From an uncultured Bacteroidia bacterium (GTDB taxonomy: Bacteria > Bacteroidota > Bacteroidia > Bacteroidales > Prolixibacteraceae), in contig CAIYPA010000031.1 in the NCBI GenBank assembly GCA_903927965.1, positions 1-53,255 of the forward strand: a DNA stretch of 53,255 bases. Direction: 5' to 3'. Each line of letters opens with the position of its first letter. The stretch's first letter is position 1. Position numbers and translations under genes: made by a program. This document shows, one piece after another, positions 25,877 through 34,213 of this stretch. A model generated the notes under the pieces. The model was not told where the DNA came from. It did not search any database and saw only the letters and a program-made list of their open reading frames with translations.

Positions 25877-26704
25877 TTACAGTCTGTAGATCCGTATCGC
25901 ATTGTCCCCCATTATCTTACCTTGTTCTTCTTTAGAACAAGATAAAATATTCTTCTTGACCAGATCGGCCCAATTTTTATAGTTGGTTGCGACAAGGCAA
26001 ACTGGCCAGTCGGAACCAAAGAGCAGCCGGTCAGGACCAAAAGCTTCGAGGATAACTTCAAAATAGGGTTGCAGTTGCTCTGCTGTCCACTTATTAAAAT
26101 CAGCTTCGGTGACCATTCCTGAAATCTTACAATTTACATTCTCGCGTCTGGCCAATTCTTTGATATGTTCCCGCCATGGTGAGATCTGATTTTGCCCTAT
26201 CAAAGGTTTGGCAATGTGGTCAAGAACAAAGACCTGATTGGGATGATTATCAACAAACCTTATCGTATTTGGCAACTGTCGTTCCACAATCAATATATCG
26301 TAAACAAATGAGTATTTATTAAGCAATGAGATCCCGCGATTAAAGTCGGGCCTTATTATAAAGTCGGGATCGGGTTCCCCTTGTATAACATGGCGGACTC
26401 CTTTAAGCTTTTTGTCAGACGAGAATCTCTCAAGATAGGATTCGATATTCAAATCAATCAGGGGAATCCAACCCACAACGCCTTTCATAAACTGATTTTG
26501 ATTTGCCATCCCGATCAGCCATTCTGTCTCCACAAGCGATTGACGTGCCTGAACAGAAACAACTCCTTCAATTCCAGCTTCATGGATAGTTCCTGATAAA
26601 TCTTCAGGGAGAAAATCCTTGCGGATGACTTTCATTGAATCATCAATCCAGTCATATTCAACCGGATCGTAATGCCAGTAATGGTGATGGGAATCAATAA
26701 CCAT
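25877..26704 (-). CDS. Amidohydrolase family, L-fuconolactonase-like
   Basis: This is a 275-residue TIM-barrel hydrolase. I place the start at ATG 26704 ([13 protein letters not shown]), because the upstream option at 26731 would overlap the previous gene by 26 bases and adds a non-conserved tail; with this start the previous stop is one base away. Motifs are DSHHHYW at the N-terminus, [20 protein letters not shown], a conserved lysine in CKISGM and the terminal [10 protein letters not shown] with the catalytic aspartate. Related enzymes hydrolyse L-fucono- or L-rhamnono-lactones. It is coupled to the aldo/keto reductase that would make the lactone, giving the first two oxidative steps of L-fucose breakdown. 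Confidence 0.85.
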   Translation of the reverse strand: MVIDSHHHYWHYDPVEYDWIDDSMKVIRKDFLPEDLSGTIHEAGIEGVVSVQARQSLVETEWLIGMANQNQFMKGVVGWIPLIDLNIESYLERFSSDKKLKGVRHVIQGEPDPDFIIRPDFNRGISLLNKYSFVYDILIVERQLPNTIRFVDNHPNQVFVLDHIAKPLIGQNQISPWREHIKELARRENVNCKISGMVTEADFNKWTAEQLQPYFEVILEAFGPDRLLFGSDWPVCLVATNYKNWADLVKKNILSCSKEEQGKIMGDNAIRIYRL

Positions 26705-26705
26705 T

Positions 26706-27749
26706 TTAAACGTATTTGAAATGTTCTCCAATTATTTTTTCGGATTTGAGCTCTTTCCAGAATCCGTAAGGCAAATCAGTGGCAAGTACATCGACATTTC
26801 GCCGGATACGTGAAGGTTTACTTGGATTTAGTGCTACAGCATTTATCTGAGGCATCGCAAATGCAAATTTGAGGCAGGCATCGCCTGGTATAACACCAAA
26901 TTTATCACATATCCTGAAAAATGTATTGCGCCAAGCCAAAAGCTTCTGGTCTTCAATGGAATCCGGATTGATTTTTCTGTAATCAAAGAACTCGCCACCA
27001 GTAAGGAACCCTGCGTTAAATATGGCAGAATTGATGATTCCGACTCCATCATTGTGAATCCGTTCTATAAAATCAACGATCTCTTTTGGATGGTGGTAGA
27101 TTGTCAGTTTATTGGCAAACATCACCCAGTCGAATTTGACGTGATTGTATAATTCTTTGATTGTCAGCCAGTCTTTTGCACCGATCCCTACAGCCCTTAC
27201 TTCCCCCTTCTCTTTTAACTCAAAGAGTGCCTTATAAGCATCCAAAATGTCGTTTAACCTTTTTCCACGGTCTTCCTGACTGGTCGCCGCGAACAGGTAC
27301 TCGTCAGGATCATGAACCGAGACGACCTGAGGTTTGTAATAATCGCCTAACAATTCGCAACCCTGTTTCCAACATTCAAGTATTCCTGTATAACTAATTT
27401 TTTGTACTGCATCGTTTTTTAGGTTGACCCATGCTCCTGGCTCAAATGTTGGTTCTTCTGTGGTAAGGGGAATACGGAACCAACCCAATTTGTTGCTGAT
27501 TGTTATATTGGATTTATCGATTCCCAACTTTTTCAATCCTTCCCCAATTACTTCAAGGGCAAGCCCAGCACCATATTTCCCGGCACAATCTATCATTGGT
27601 GTACCTTTTGAAACCTCGAACCATTGCTGCATGATCTGAAGTTTTACCTCTTCATTCAATTCATGATAAAGGTTTCCCATAAAGCTTGTCCCATAGATAA
27701 TTGCTGGAATAGACAATCCTGTATTACCGAATTTCTTTAAGTTGTTCAT
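26706..27749 (-). CDS. Aldo/keto reductase, likely L-fucose dehydrogenase
   Basis: The start is set at ATG 27749 ([17 protein letters not shown]), giving 347 residues; the frame is open further upstream into fucP but without family sequence. Aldo/keto reductase motifs are [10 protein letters not shown] with the catalytic Asp and Tyr, a lysine in NKLGWF and the histidine of VSVHDPD. The protein resembles the L-fucose/D-threo-aldose/L-galactose 1-dehydrogenase group, which oxidises the C1 hydroxyl of the sugar to a lactone. It lies 25 bases downstream of the fucose permease gene and one base before the lactonase gene, which supports L-fucose as substrate. Confidence 0.85.
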   Translation of the reverse strand: MNNLKKFGNTGLSIPAIIYGTSFMGNLYHELNEEVKLQIMQQWFEVSKGTPMIDCAGKYGAGLALEVIGEGLKKLGIDKSNITISNKLGWFRIPLTTEEPTFEPGAWVNLKNDAVQKISYTGILECWKQGCELLGDYYKPQVVSVHDPDEYLFAATSQEDRGKRLNDILDAYKALFELKEKGEVRAVGIGAKDWLTIKELYNHVKFDWVMFANKLTIYHHPKEIVDFIERIHNDGVGIINSAIFNAGFLTGGEFFDYRKINPDSIEDQKLLAWRNTFFRICDKFGVIPGDACLKFAFAMPQINAVALNPSKPSRIRRNVDVLATDLPYGFWKELKSEKIIGEHFKYV

Positions 27750-27774
27750 TTTAACAATATTCAAAATTTCGTAT

Positions 27775-29088
27775 TTAGTGTGAAATAATGATTTTTTCAT
27801 CAGTACCATTATACAAAGGGCCTGATGGTTTGGAACCAACAAAGGCATAATAACTTACATAAATGTAACTAATGAGTGGGACAAACATGGCTATAGCCAT
27901 GCTATGGGTTTGATCTGAGATATAGCCCATAAGTGGTGTCCAGATTGCACCTCCAATAATCGCCATAATGATTCCGGAAGCTCCGATCTTTGTATTGGGA
28001 CCCAAACCTTTTACACCTAAGGCAAAGATCGTAGGGAACATAAGTGACATAAAGAAACTTGAAACAATCAAAGACCAGGCGCCGATCACCCCGGGAGTAA
28101 AAACAGCCATTGACATCAGGAGGATGTTAATACAACTATAGAATCCCATTAATATTTTTGGTTCAATCTTTTTCATCATTGCGGTTGAGGCGAATCGACC
28201 TACTCCAAATGCAAGTAGAGAGATAGTCAGGTAGATTCCTGCTTCTTTTTCCGATTTGTGCATATAATCCTTCGTATATTGAATGAGGAAACTCCATGTA
28301 CCTACCTGTGCACCAATATAAAAGAATTGAGCTATAACCCCTTTTAAAAAATGAGGGTATTTGATCAATTCAGCGAATTTCCCTGAATTATTTGTTGAAC
28401 CTTTTTGTTTCTTGTCACCTTCCGGGAATTTTGCTTTCCAAATTAGTAATGCACAGATAAGAATAACAGAACCAATAAAAAGATAGGGTGGGCCCACACG
28501 CATAATCTCGTCATGAAGGTATTGTTTATAGGTACCCAATGATTTCATTTTCTCTATATCAACGGTTGAGAGTTCCGTACCGGAAAAAATAAAAACGGTT
28601 CCGATAAGCACTCCTGTCATGGAACCTAGTGGGTTGAAGGATTGTGAAAGGTTTAATCGCTGTTCTGAGGTAGAAGGGTCACCTAAAATGGCAATAAAGG
28701 AATTTGACCCTGTTTCCATGAATGCTAGGCCAGCTGCGATTACAAAAAGTGCGCCAAGAAAAAACCCATATTTTCCGGCCAATGCTGCAGGCCAGAATAG
28801 GAAACATCCTGTTGCAAAGAGCAATAAACCCATCACCAAGCCTACTTTGTATCCAAATTTGTCCATAATTAAAGCGGCTGGAATTGCTAGCAGAAAATAT
28901 CCTAGGTAGAAAGCTGATTGTACCAGTCCAGCTTCAAGCCGATTGAGTTCGAAAGATTTCATGAACTGTGGAATCAGTATATCGTTCAGATTATTTGGTA
29001 AAGCCCATAAAAAAAACAAAGCAGTGACCAGTATGAAGGTCAATGTGAAACCAGGTGTGACTAATTTAGCCGATTTGGAAACATTCAT
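27775..29088 (-). CDS. fucP: L-fucose:H+ symporter family permease (MFS)
   Basis: This 437-residue inner-membrane protein has about 12 hydrophobic segments and the FucP-type pattern LFFLWALPNNLNDILIPQF near residue 25, an acid residue in FMETGSNSF in TM4 (as FucP-type sugar:proton symporters have), and NLSQSFNPLGSMTG. Gluconate, glucose/galactose and fucose transporters share this subfamily, so sugar specificity comes from context: the following genes are a sugar 1-dehydrogenase, a lactonase and two fucosidases. It is the first gene of the operon and is divergent from a LacI regulator. Confidence 0.88.
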   Translation of the reverse strand: MNVSKSAKLVTPGFTLTFILVTALFFLWALPNNLNDILIPQFMKSFELNRLEAGLVQSAFYLGYFLLAIPAALIMDKFGYKVGLVMGLLLFATGCFLFWPAALAGKYGFFLGALFVIAAGLAFMETGSNSFIAILGDPSTSEQRLNLSQSFNPLGSMTGVLIGTVFIFSGTELSTVDIEKMKSLGTYKQYLHDEIMRVGPPYLFIGSVILICALLIWKAKFPEGDKKQKGSTNNSGKFAELIKYPHFLKGVIAQFFYIGAQVGTWSFLIQYTKDYMHKSEKEAGIYLTISLLAFGVGRFASTAMMKKIEPKILMGFYSCINILLMSMAVFTPGVIGAWSLIVSSFFMSLMFPTIFALGVKGLGPNTKIGASGIIMAIIGGAIWTPLMGYISDQTHSMAIAMFVPLISYIYVSYYAFVGSKPSGPLYNGTDEKIIISH

Positions 29089-29107
29089 TTAGAAAACAAT
29101 TTTAGTT

Positions 29108-29142
29108 AAAAAAATATGATTAAAAATATTTTGGAAACAAAA
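29108..29142 (-). promoter_or_regulatory. Possible promoter of the fucP operon
   Basis: On the minus strand TTTTG (29142 to 29138) and TATTTTTTT (29116 to 29108) are 21 bases apart. The -7 box has one mismatch to TAnnTTTG. This is the best candidate in the gap but it is an AT-rich region where chance matches are common. Confidence 0.35.
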
Positions 29143-29178
29143 GTCACGAATCCTTTTGTTTTCTGCAAGATGGTGATA

Positions 29179-29215
29179 TTGCATTTCTCCTGCAAAGGTT
29201 TGTGCAAAGCATTGC
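29179..29215. promoter_or_regulatory. Candidate LacI operator region of the fucose operon
   Basis: The gap between fucP and the LacI gene contains TTGCA (29179-29183) and TGCAA (29191-29195) as an inverted pair, followed by GCAAAGCATTGC (29204-29215), a 12-base near-palindrome with one mismatched pair. The half-site TTGC/GCAA is the same as in the kduI operator at 13032-13045. The site is less perfect and lies upstream of, not over, the likely fucP promoter. Confidence 0.3.
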
Positions 29216-29288
29216 GGATGGAAAAAATGTTTTATAACATGGAAAAAATGCTTAATTTCGGCTTTAATTAAGTCGGCATTTACATCTT

Positions 29289-30314
29289 ATGGTCAAACGA
29301 CGTATTTCTCTAAAAGACATTGCCAGGGAACTTGGGGTTTCCATCTCTACGGTATCAAGAGGACTCAGGGATCATCCCGATATTAGCGGTGAATTGATCG
29401 TAAGGATTAAGGAATTGGCCAGACTTCGGCGATACACTCCGAATCCGATGGCAATGGGATTGCTGAAGCAAAGGACAAGAATGATAGGTGTAATTATACC
29501 CGATTTATTGACCCATTTTTTCTCGAGTGTAATTTCTGGTATCGAAGAAGTGGCCAAAGAACATGGTTATTTTGTAATTATTTCATCATCAAATGAATCC
29601 TACCAAAAGGAATGTGAGAATATTGAGAATCTGATGAAGGCTAGGGTAGAGGGTTTTATTGTATGTGTATCTCAGGAGACAAGGGATTATTCTCATTTTG
29701 AGCAAATTATAGATGCTGAAATGCCACTTGTTTTCTTTGATCGGGTTTGTTTAAAAGATAAAGTACCGACTGTTACTGTTGACAATTTTACAGCATCTCG
29801 TTTGATAACTCATCATTTCCATGAAAATGGCGCACGTCGGATTGCTTACATTTCAGGACCTGAACAACTTAGCATCTCTGAAGAAAGAAAAGCTGGTTAT
29901 TTAAGCGGTCTGCGAGAATGCGGGCTGAAGTTCAGACCAGAATATTTTGAGGAATGTGATTTGAGTCCGTCTTCTGCCACAATGGCAACACAACGTCTTT
30001 TGGGGTTAGGGTCTCCACCTGACGCAATTTTTGGGATAAATGATACGGTTGTATTTGCTGTTATGAAAGAGATCCGTAAATCTGGAATTGCAATCCCAGA
30101 TGATATTTTGCTTGTTGGTTTTACTGATGAATTTCATGCAACAGTTGTTGAACCCACCCTAACTTCTGTCATACACCCCACGCATGAAATGGGCCAGGTT
30201 GCCGCGGGGCTTTTTTTTGAACTAGTAGAAAATGTTGGAATACGACCGCGATCAGTTCAATTGGAAACGTCACTTGTTGTCAGGAATTCATCTGTAAAAA
30301 AATCTAAGACATAA
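29289..30314 (+). CDS. LacI-family transcriptional regulator (of the fucose operon)
   Basis: This 341-residue regulator has the LacI DNA-binding domain ISLKDIARELGVSISTVSRG (residues 5-24) plus the hinge segment YTPNPMAMGLLKQRT, and a sugar-binding sensor domain (IGVIIPDLLTHFFSSVISGI to the C-terminal LVVRNSS). It is divergent from fucP with a 200-base gap, so it most likely controls the fucose catabolic operon in response to L-fucose or a breakdown product. Its sensor domain closely follows the layout of the kdu-linked regulator at 13143 (both have FFxSxISGIE and VEGF- or VDGM-type motifs), suggesting common origin. Confidence 0.92.
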   Translation: MVKRRISLKDIARELGVSISTVSRGLRDHPDISGELIVRIKELARLRRYTPNPMAMGLLKQRTRMIGVIIPDLLTHFFSSVISGIEEVAKEHGYFVIISSSNESYQKECENIENLMKARVEGFIVCVSQETRDYSHFEQIIDAEMPLVFFDRVCLKDKVPTVTVDNFTASRLITHHFHENGARRIAYISGPEQLSISEERKAGYLSGLRECGLKFRPEYFEECDLSPSSATMATQRLLGLGSPPDAIFGINDTVVFAVMKEIRKSGIAIPDDILLVGFTDEFHATVVEPTLTSVIHPTHEMGQVAAGLFFELVENVGIRPRSVQLETSLVVRNSSVKKSKT

Positions 30315-30315
30315 A

Positions 30316-30341
30316 AAAAGCCGCTTTTGAATGCGGCTTTT
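30316..30341. terminator. Bidirectional Rho-independent terminator
   Basis: Perfect 9-base arms AAAAGCCGC (30316-30324) and GCGGCTTTT (30333-30341) with an 8-base loop. On the minus strand seven T follow the GC stem, and on the plus strand four, so it ends the lipoprotein transcript well and also serves the convergent LacI gene. Confidence 0.85.
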
Positions 30342-30363
30342 AAACTTTTTTGATCAAACTTAT

Positions 30364-30834
30364 TTAGTTAATATTGATTTCAAGGGTTGTTTCTGCAGTA
30401 TTGTTCGCACCATCTGTGCATGTTACCTTAAAATTATATTTGCCAGTTGCAACAGGGCTTGAATTTATTAAAGTAGGAATTGTGATGTCGTTAAGAGTAA
30501 TTGATTGTTGTTTGGCTCCTGTATTGAAGTTCGTTGCAGTTTTTGTATAGCTCCATGCTACTGGGGTAGGCACATTTTTCAAAATAAAACCACCTGTAAT
30601 CACTTTGCTAATCGTAATATCATAGTTCTTTAGCAATTCGTTGTCACTGAACGATGCCTGAAAAGCGATTGTATTCCCAACGAGAAAAGATTGGCCTGCT
30701 GTTGGTGATGTTATCGTAATACCCGGTTTAGTTGTATCTGGAATAACCATCGGAGTGGCGTCTTTCTTTTTGCATCCAAAACACAAAAAAATCATTAAAA
30801 GCGTAAAAATCAATAGGTTATTTAAATTTTTCAT
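30364..30834 (-). CDS. Small lipoprotein with an immunoglobulin-like domain
   Basis: This 156-residue protein has a lipoprotein signal ending in the lipobox FGC (C21), followed by KKKDATP. Lys residues right after the Cys, without an acidic surface-export motif, suggest outer-membrane anchoring on the periplasmic side, though this is uncertain. The rest is one beta-sandwich domain (PGITITSPTAGQSFLVG, IAFQASFSDNELLKNYDITI, GKYNFKVTCTDGANNTAETT) that resembles Bacteroidota DUF4625 or Ig-like cell-surface domains. Function unknown. It lies 134 bases downstream of rmlC with its own likely promoter, so it may not belong to the polysaccharide operon. Confidence 0.75.
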   Translation of the reverse strand: MKNLNNLLIFTLLMIFLCFGCKKKDATPMVIPDTTKPGITITSPTAGQSFLVGNTIAFQASFSDNELLKNYDITISKVITGGFILKNVPTPVAWSYTKTATNFNTGAKQQSITLNDITIPTLINSSPVATGKYNFKVTCTDGANNTAETTLEININ

Positions 30835-30941
30835 CCTTTTATCTGGTTAAATATTAATTCTGCCATTAAATCGTACTTATTCTTTAAAATCAAATCATCC
30901 TTGTATTCACAACATAAACTTGGAATATTTGTTATTTTCAT

Positions 30942-30972
30942 GTAAAGGTAAAAATACAAATCCAAAAATCAA
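30942..30972 (-). promoter_or_regulatory. Possible promoter of the small lipoprotein gene
   Basis: On the minus strand TTG (30972 to 30970) and TACCTTTAC (30950 to 30942) lie 19 bases apart, one mismatch from the -7 consensus. The -33 part overlaps the last bases of rmlC. It predicts a leader of about 100 bases. Confidence 0.4.
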
Positions 30973-31529
30973 CTATTTTTATATTTAAAACAATTGACTT
31001 GAGATAATAAAGGCTGTTTTTTATCTTTTTCCGAAAGTTTTATTTGTTCTGGTCCAAGTAACCAATCAATATTTATTGAAGGATCATCCCAAGCAAGACC
31101 CCCATCAGCATTCGGAAAATAATAATTATCACATTTATAGGAGATTACTGCATTTTCGCTTAAAACAATGAATCCATGAGCAAATCCTTTTGGGATATAT
31201 AATTGGCGATGGTTGTTTTCAGATAGTCGAACGGGTACATGTTCTCCATACGTCGGAGATCCAATTCTAATGTCAACAGCAACGTCTAAAACCTCCCCCT
31301 GGAGACACTGAACCAACTTGGCTTGTGTAAAAGGTGGCATCTGAAAATGTAACCCTCTTAAAACTCCGAAACTTGATTTTGACTGGTTATCCTGAATAAA
31401 TTGAACTTTATTGGCATATTTCGCGAAAATGTCCTGTCTGAAAGATTCGAAAAAATATCCGCGATGATCAATATAAATCTCTGGTTCAAAAATTAATACT
31501 TCTGCAATTTTGGTGAATACTACTTTCAC
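30969..31529 (-). CDS. rfbC: dTDP-4-dehydrorhamnose 3,5-epimerase
   Basis: This 186-residue cupin enzyme carries the RmlC motifs: YIDHRGYFFESFRQDIF near residues 19-35, GVLRGLHFQ with the catalytic base H61, LVQCLQGEVLDVAVDIR with the partner D86, and YIPKGFAHGF. It epimerises dTDP-4-keto-6-deoxyglucose at C3 and C5 to give the L-rhamnose precursor. It lies 114 bases downstream of rfbA, the last gene of the polysaccharide locus. The partner genes rfbB and rfbD are not in the window. The length is normal. Confidence 0.95.
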   Translation of the reverse strand: MKVVFTKIAEVLIFEPEIYIDHRGYFFESFRQDIFAKYANKVQFIQDNQSKSSFGVLRGLHFQMPPFTQAKLVQCLQGEVLDVAVDIRIGSPTYGEHVPVRLSENNHRQLYIPKGFAHGFIVLSENAVISYKCDNYYFPNADGGLAWDDPSINIDWLLGPEQIKLSEKDKKQPLLSQVNCFKYKNS

Positions 31530-31643
31530 TTCTACTTACTCAATTTGTTAAATTTATATCAACGGGTAAATTACTTAAGTTTTCAATAAGATTAAACAAA
31601 AATATTCTTTTCAATATTTCCAATTACCCCTGTTTAAGCCAGA

Positions 31644-32519
31644 CTATTCTTCAGCTAACCTTTGTAGGTATTGTCCATATTGGTTTTTTATCATTGGTTG
31701 TGCCAGTGCTGAAAGCTGTTCTTTAGAAATCCATCGGTTACGAAAAGCGATCTCTTCCGGACAAGCAACCTTTAATCCCTGACGAGTTTCAATGGTCTCA
31801 ATGAAGTTAGATGCTTGTATTAAAGAAGTATGCGTTCCAGTATCAAGCCATGCAAAACCTCTTCCCAATGTTAATAATTTCAACTGACCCCGAATCATAT
31901 ATTCTTGATTTACTGCCGTAATTTCTAGTTCACCACGAGGTGATGGTTTTATATCTTTAGCAATTTGAATGACTGAATTTGGGTAGAAATAAAGCCCTAC
32001 TACCGCATAATTCGACTTGGGAATTTTAGGTTTCTCTTCAAGCGAAAGCACCTTACCGTCTTTATCCATTTCCGCAACCCCATATCGCTCAGGATCTGAA
32101 ACAACATATCCAAAGATGATAGCTTTTTTTTCCTTTTTGACAATCTCTACCGATTCGCTTAACATTCCAGAGAAACCGTACCCATAGAAAATATTGTCCC
32201 CTAATACTAGGCATACATCATCGTACCCTATAAAACTCTCACCAAGAATAAAGGCTTGGGCAAGACCATCGGGCGAAGGTTGTATTTTGTATGTGATACT
32301 GATTCCCCAATCCTGTCCGTTTCCCAATAATCTTTCGTATATTCCTATGTCATCTGGTGTTGAGATAAGCAGAATATCCTTTATACCTGCCAGCATTAGT
32401 GTTGACAAAGGGTAATACACCATCGGTTTGTCATAAACTGGCAACAATTGTTTGGAAACTCCCTTTGTGATTGGGTATAAACGTGTGCCTGAACCTCCGG
32501 CAAGTATAATACCTTTCAA
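31644..32519 (-). CDS. rfbA: Glucose-1-phosphate thymidylyltransferase
   Basis: This 291-residue nucleotidyltransferase begins with the signature [20 protein letters not shown] (residues 8-27) and continues with the RmlA features [24 protein letters not shown], the sugar-binding region [20 protein letters not shown] and [16 protein letters not shown]. It makes dTDP-glucose from glucose 1-phosphate and dTTP, the first step to dTDP-sugars such as dTDP-L-rhamnose. Its length is the usual one for RmlA. It follows the VanZ-like gene by 20 bases. Confidence 0.96.
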   Translation of the reverse strand: MKGIILAGGSGTRLYPITKGVSKQLLPVYDKPMVYYPLSTLMLAGIKDILLISTPDDIGIYERLLGNGQDWGISITYKIQPSPDGLAQAFILGESFIGYDDVCLVLGDNIFYGYGFSGMLSESVEIVKKEKKAIIFGYVVSDPERYGVAEMDKDGKVLSLEEKPKIPKSNYAVVGLYFYPNSVIQIAKDIKPSPRGELEITAVNQEYMIRGQLKLLTLGRGFAWLDTGTHTSLIQASNFIETIETRQGLKVACPEEIAFRNRWISKEQLSALAQPMIKNQYGQYLQRLAEE

Positions 32520-32539
32520 AATGTTGAAATTTAGCTTTG

Positions 32540-32938
32540 TTAATTGTGGGTAAGTTTTCTGTATTTGACTATGGTTGTTATATAAATAAATAAACCTAAC
32601 AACGTACCGATAGTGTTCCCAAGAATATCAAAATATTCAAATGACCTTCCAAAGTGCATTCGCAATTGGCACCATTCCATAAATATTCCCCATGTAATAG
32701 ATAATAAAACAGTTAAGTAATACCACGAATGGTTTTTTTCCGCATATATCATCCAACATACTAACCAGGTAAGTCCAGTGTACATCAAAGTATGGATGAT
32801 TTTGTCAGCACCTGTGAATAATGGAATTTGAGGAAGGTCGTACGAGGGTAATAACGAAAGCAATGCAATGATACAGAGATAAATCACGCTTAGTAGTACC
32901 CTAAGCCATTGTGGAATTGAGAAAAGAATGGAAATCAT
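32540..32938 (-). CDS. VanZ-like family membrane protein
   Basis: This 132-residue protein has four hydrophobic segments (about residues 10-30, 47-64, 70-88 and 100-123) and the VanZ-like motifs [20 protein letters not shown] and the closing [20 protein letters not shown], with the conserved Asp in a D-ILGNTIG context. Small VanZ-like proteins are common at the ends of polysaccharide loci of Bacteroidota. Their role is not established; the link to teicoplanin resistance is only in name. It lies between the WbuB-like transferase and rfbA. Confidence 0.8.
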   Translation of the reverse strand: MISILFSIPQWLRVLLSVIYLCIIALLSLLPSYDLPQIPLFTGADKIIHTLMYTGLTWLVCWMIYAEKNHSWYYLTVLLSITWGIFMEWCQLRMHFGRSFEYFDILGNTIGTLLGLFIYITTIVKYRKLTHN

Positions 32939-32989
32939 ATAAATAAAATCACAAAGTAAAGGATGTCTAAATTAGGCAATCATTTTTAA

Positions 32990-34213
32990 TCAGCCAAAAA
33001 CAATTTCAGTGAAATTCTCTATATTTTTTTCCCTGTTAAATTTTTTTTCCAATAATGTGTTCATATTTTTGATTTTTTCGCGAAGGTTATTATCAGTACA
33101 TTCTGAGATTTCTCTGAACGAATTTGCAATTTCCAAAATGTCTTCTGGTTTCGCGACCCACCCCAAATTATATGTATTTATTAAATTTGCAACCTCCCCG
33201 CTTATTATTCCAAATATTGGTTTTTCGGCGTTAAGGTAAGATTGGAATTTGGCTGGGATTGTCAAATTAAATATTGGCTTATTAATGAGGGCAATGATTA
33301 GAACATCGGCTTTGTCCAGAAAATAGGGGATTTCACTTGATTTTATTCTGCCCCAAAATTTAACATTGACTATTTTATGTTTCGACACTTTTTCTTTAAG
33401 GTTATCAAGATCAGAACCATCACCGATAAAATTAAGCCAAACGTCCTTGTTTTTACTTCTTTTAATATAATCGTCAAAACCAGATATTACATTTTCTAAA
33501 TTTTGAACTTTCCCAATATTTCCAGCAAATACAAAATTGAACTTTCCTGGAAAGCTAATTATTTCAGAATTCATTAAAAGTTCGGTCTTTTTTTTAGTTA
33601 GTGACCATTGAGGTATAAATTTGATATTTTGATCTTTACAATATTTCGAAATTATCGAGACGTAACCTGGACATGAAACTGTAACACTATCACAATTCGA
33701 ATAAATCCATTTCACGAAATATTCCAGAAACGAACGGGAAAACCAATCTTTTGCTAATCCATAAGCATATACGGTATCAGGCCAAACATCCTGTGTCCAG
33801 ATAATTGTTTGCTTTTTATACAATTTCTTAATTAATATACCAATTGCTGGAAATGTTAATGGCCCCGTATGGTAAATATAGATCGCATCAAATTTTCGTC
33901 CATTCCTTACGGCCCAAATAAAGCCTAGGAACATATTCCACAAATAGTTCAATATCTTTAATAGTTTGAACGTTCTGTACCCAGGGATAAACTGCACCCG
34001 AAATACAGGTATCCCATTAATTAATTCATGATGAAAAAGATGGTTCTTATAGCCAGGATATACCTGACCATTGGGATAAGATGGGTTCCTAGTCAATACA
34101 GAAACCAGGAAGCCCTGTTTTTTCCATGAAAAAGCTAAATCATTAATTAAAAAATCTTCAGGGTTGAAAACCTCTGTGATTATTAATATTTTTTTTCCAT
34201 TAGGTATTATCAT
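32990..34213 (-). CDS. Glycosyltransferase family 4, WbuB-like
   Basis: The start at ATG 34213 gives 407 residues and a 4-base ATGA overlap with the upstream epimerase gene; a frame start 9 bases earlier is possible. It is a GT-B enzyme: N-terminal acceptor-domain motif LIITEVFNPEDFLINDLA, SVLTRNPSYPNGQVYPGY, TIIWTQDVWPDTVYAYGL, then a C-terminal nucleotide-sugar domain with FNFVFAGNIGKVQNLENVI. This arrangement is that of WbuB, the transferase that adds L-fucosamine derivatives in enterobacterial O-antigen clusters, where it also follows fnlC. So it probably transfers UDP-L-FucNAc or its acetamidino form. Confidence 0.85.
   Translation of the reverse strand: MIIPNGKKILIITEVFNPEDFLINDLAFSWKKQGFLVSVLTRNPSYPNGQVYPGYKNHLFHHELINGIPVFRVQFIPGYRTFKLLKILNYLWNMFLGFIWAVRNGRKFDAIYIYHTGPLTFPAIGILIKKLYKKQTIIWTQDVWPDTVYAYGLAKDWFSRSFLEYFVKWIYSNCDSVTVSCPGYVSIISKYCKDQNIKFIPQWSLTKKKTELLMNSEIISFPGKFNFVFAGNIGKVQNLENVISGFDDYIKRSKNKDVWLNFIGDGSDLDNLKEKVSKHKIVNVKFWGRIKSSEIPYFLDKADVLIIALINKPIFNLTIPAKFQSYLNAEKPIFGIISGEVANLINTYNLGWVAKPEDILEIANSFREISECTDNNLREKIKNMNTLLEKKFNREKNIENFTEIVFG

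Noticed and set aside
27750-27848. Longer N-terminus of the aldo/keto reductase overlapping fucP
   Set aside because: The extra 33 residues do not resemble the family, which begins at [11 protein letters not shown], and the overlap of about 74 bases is implausible.
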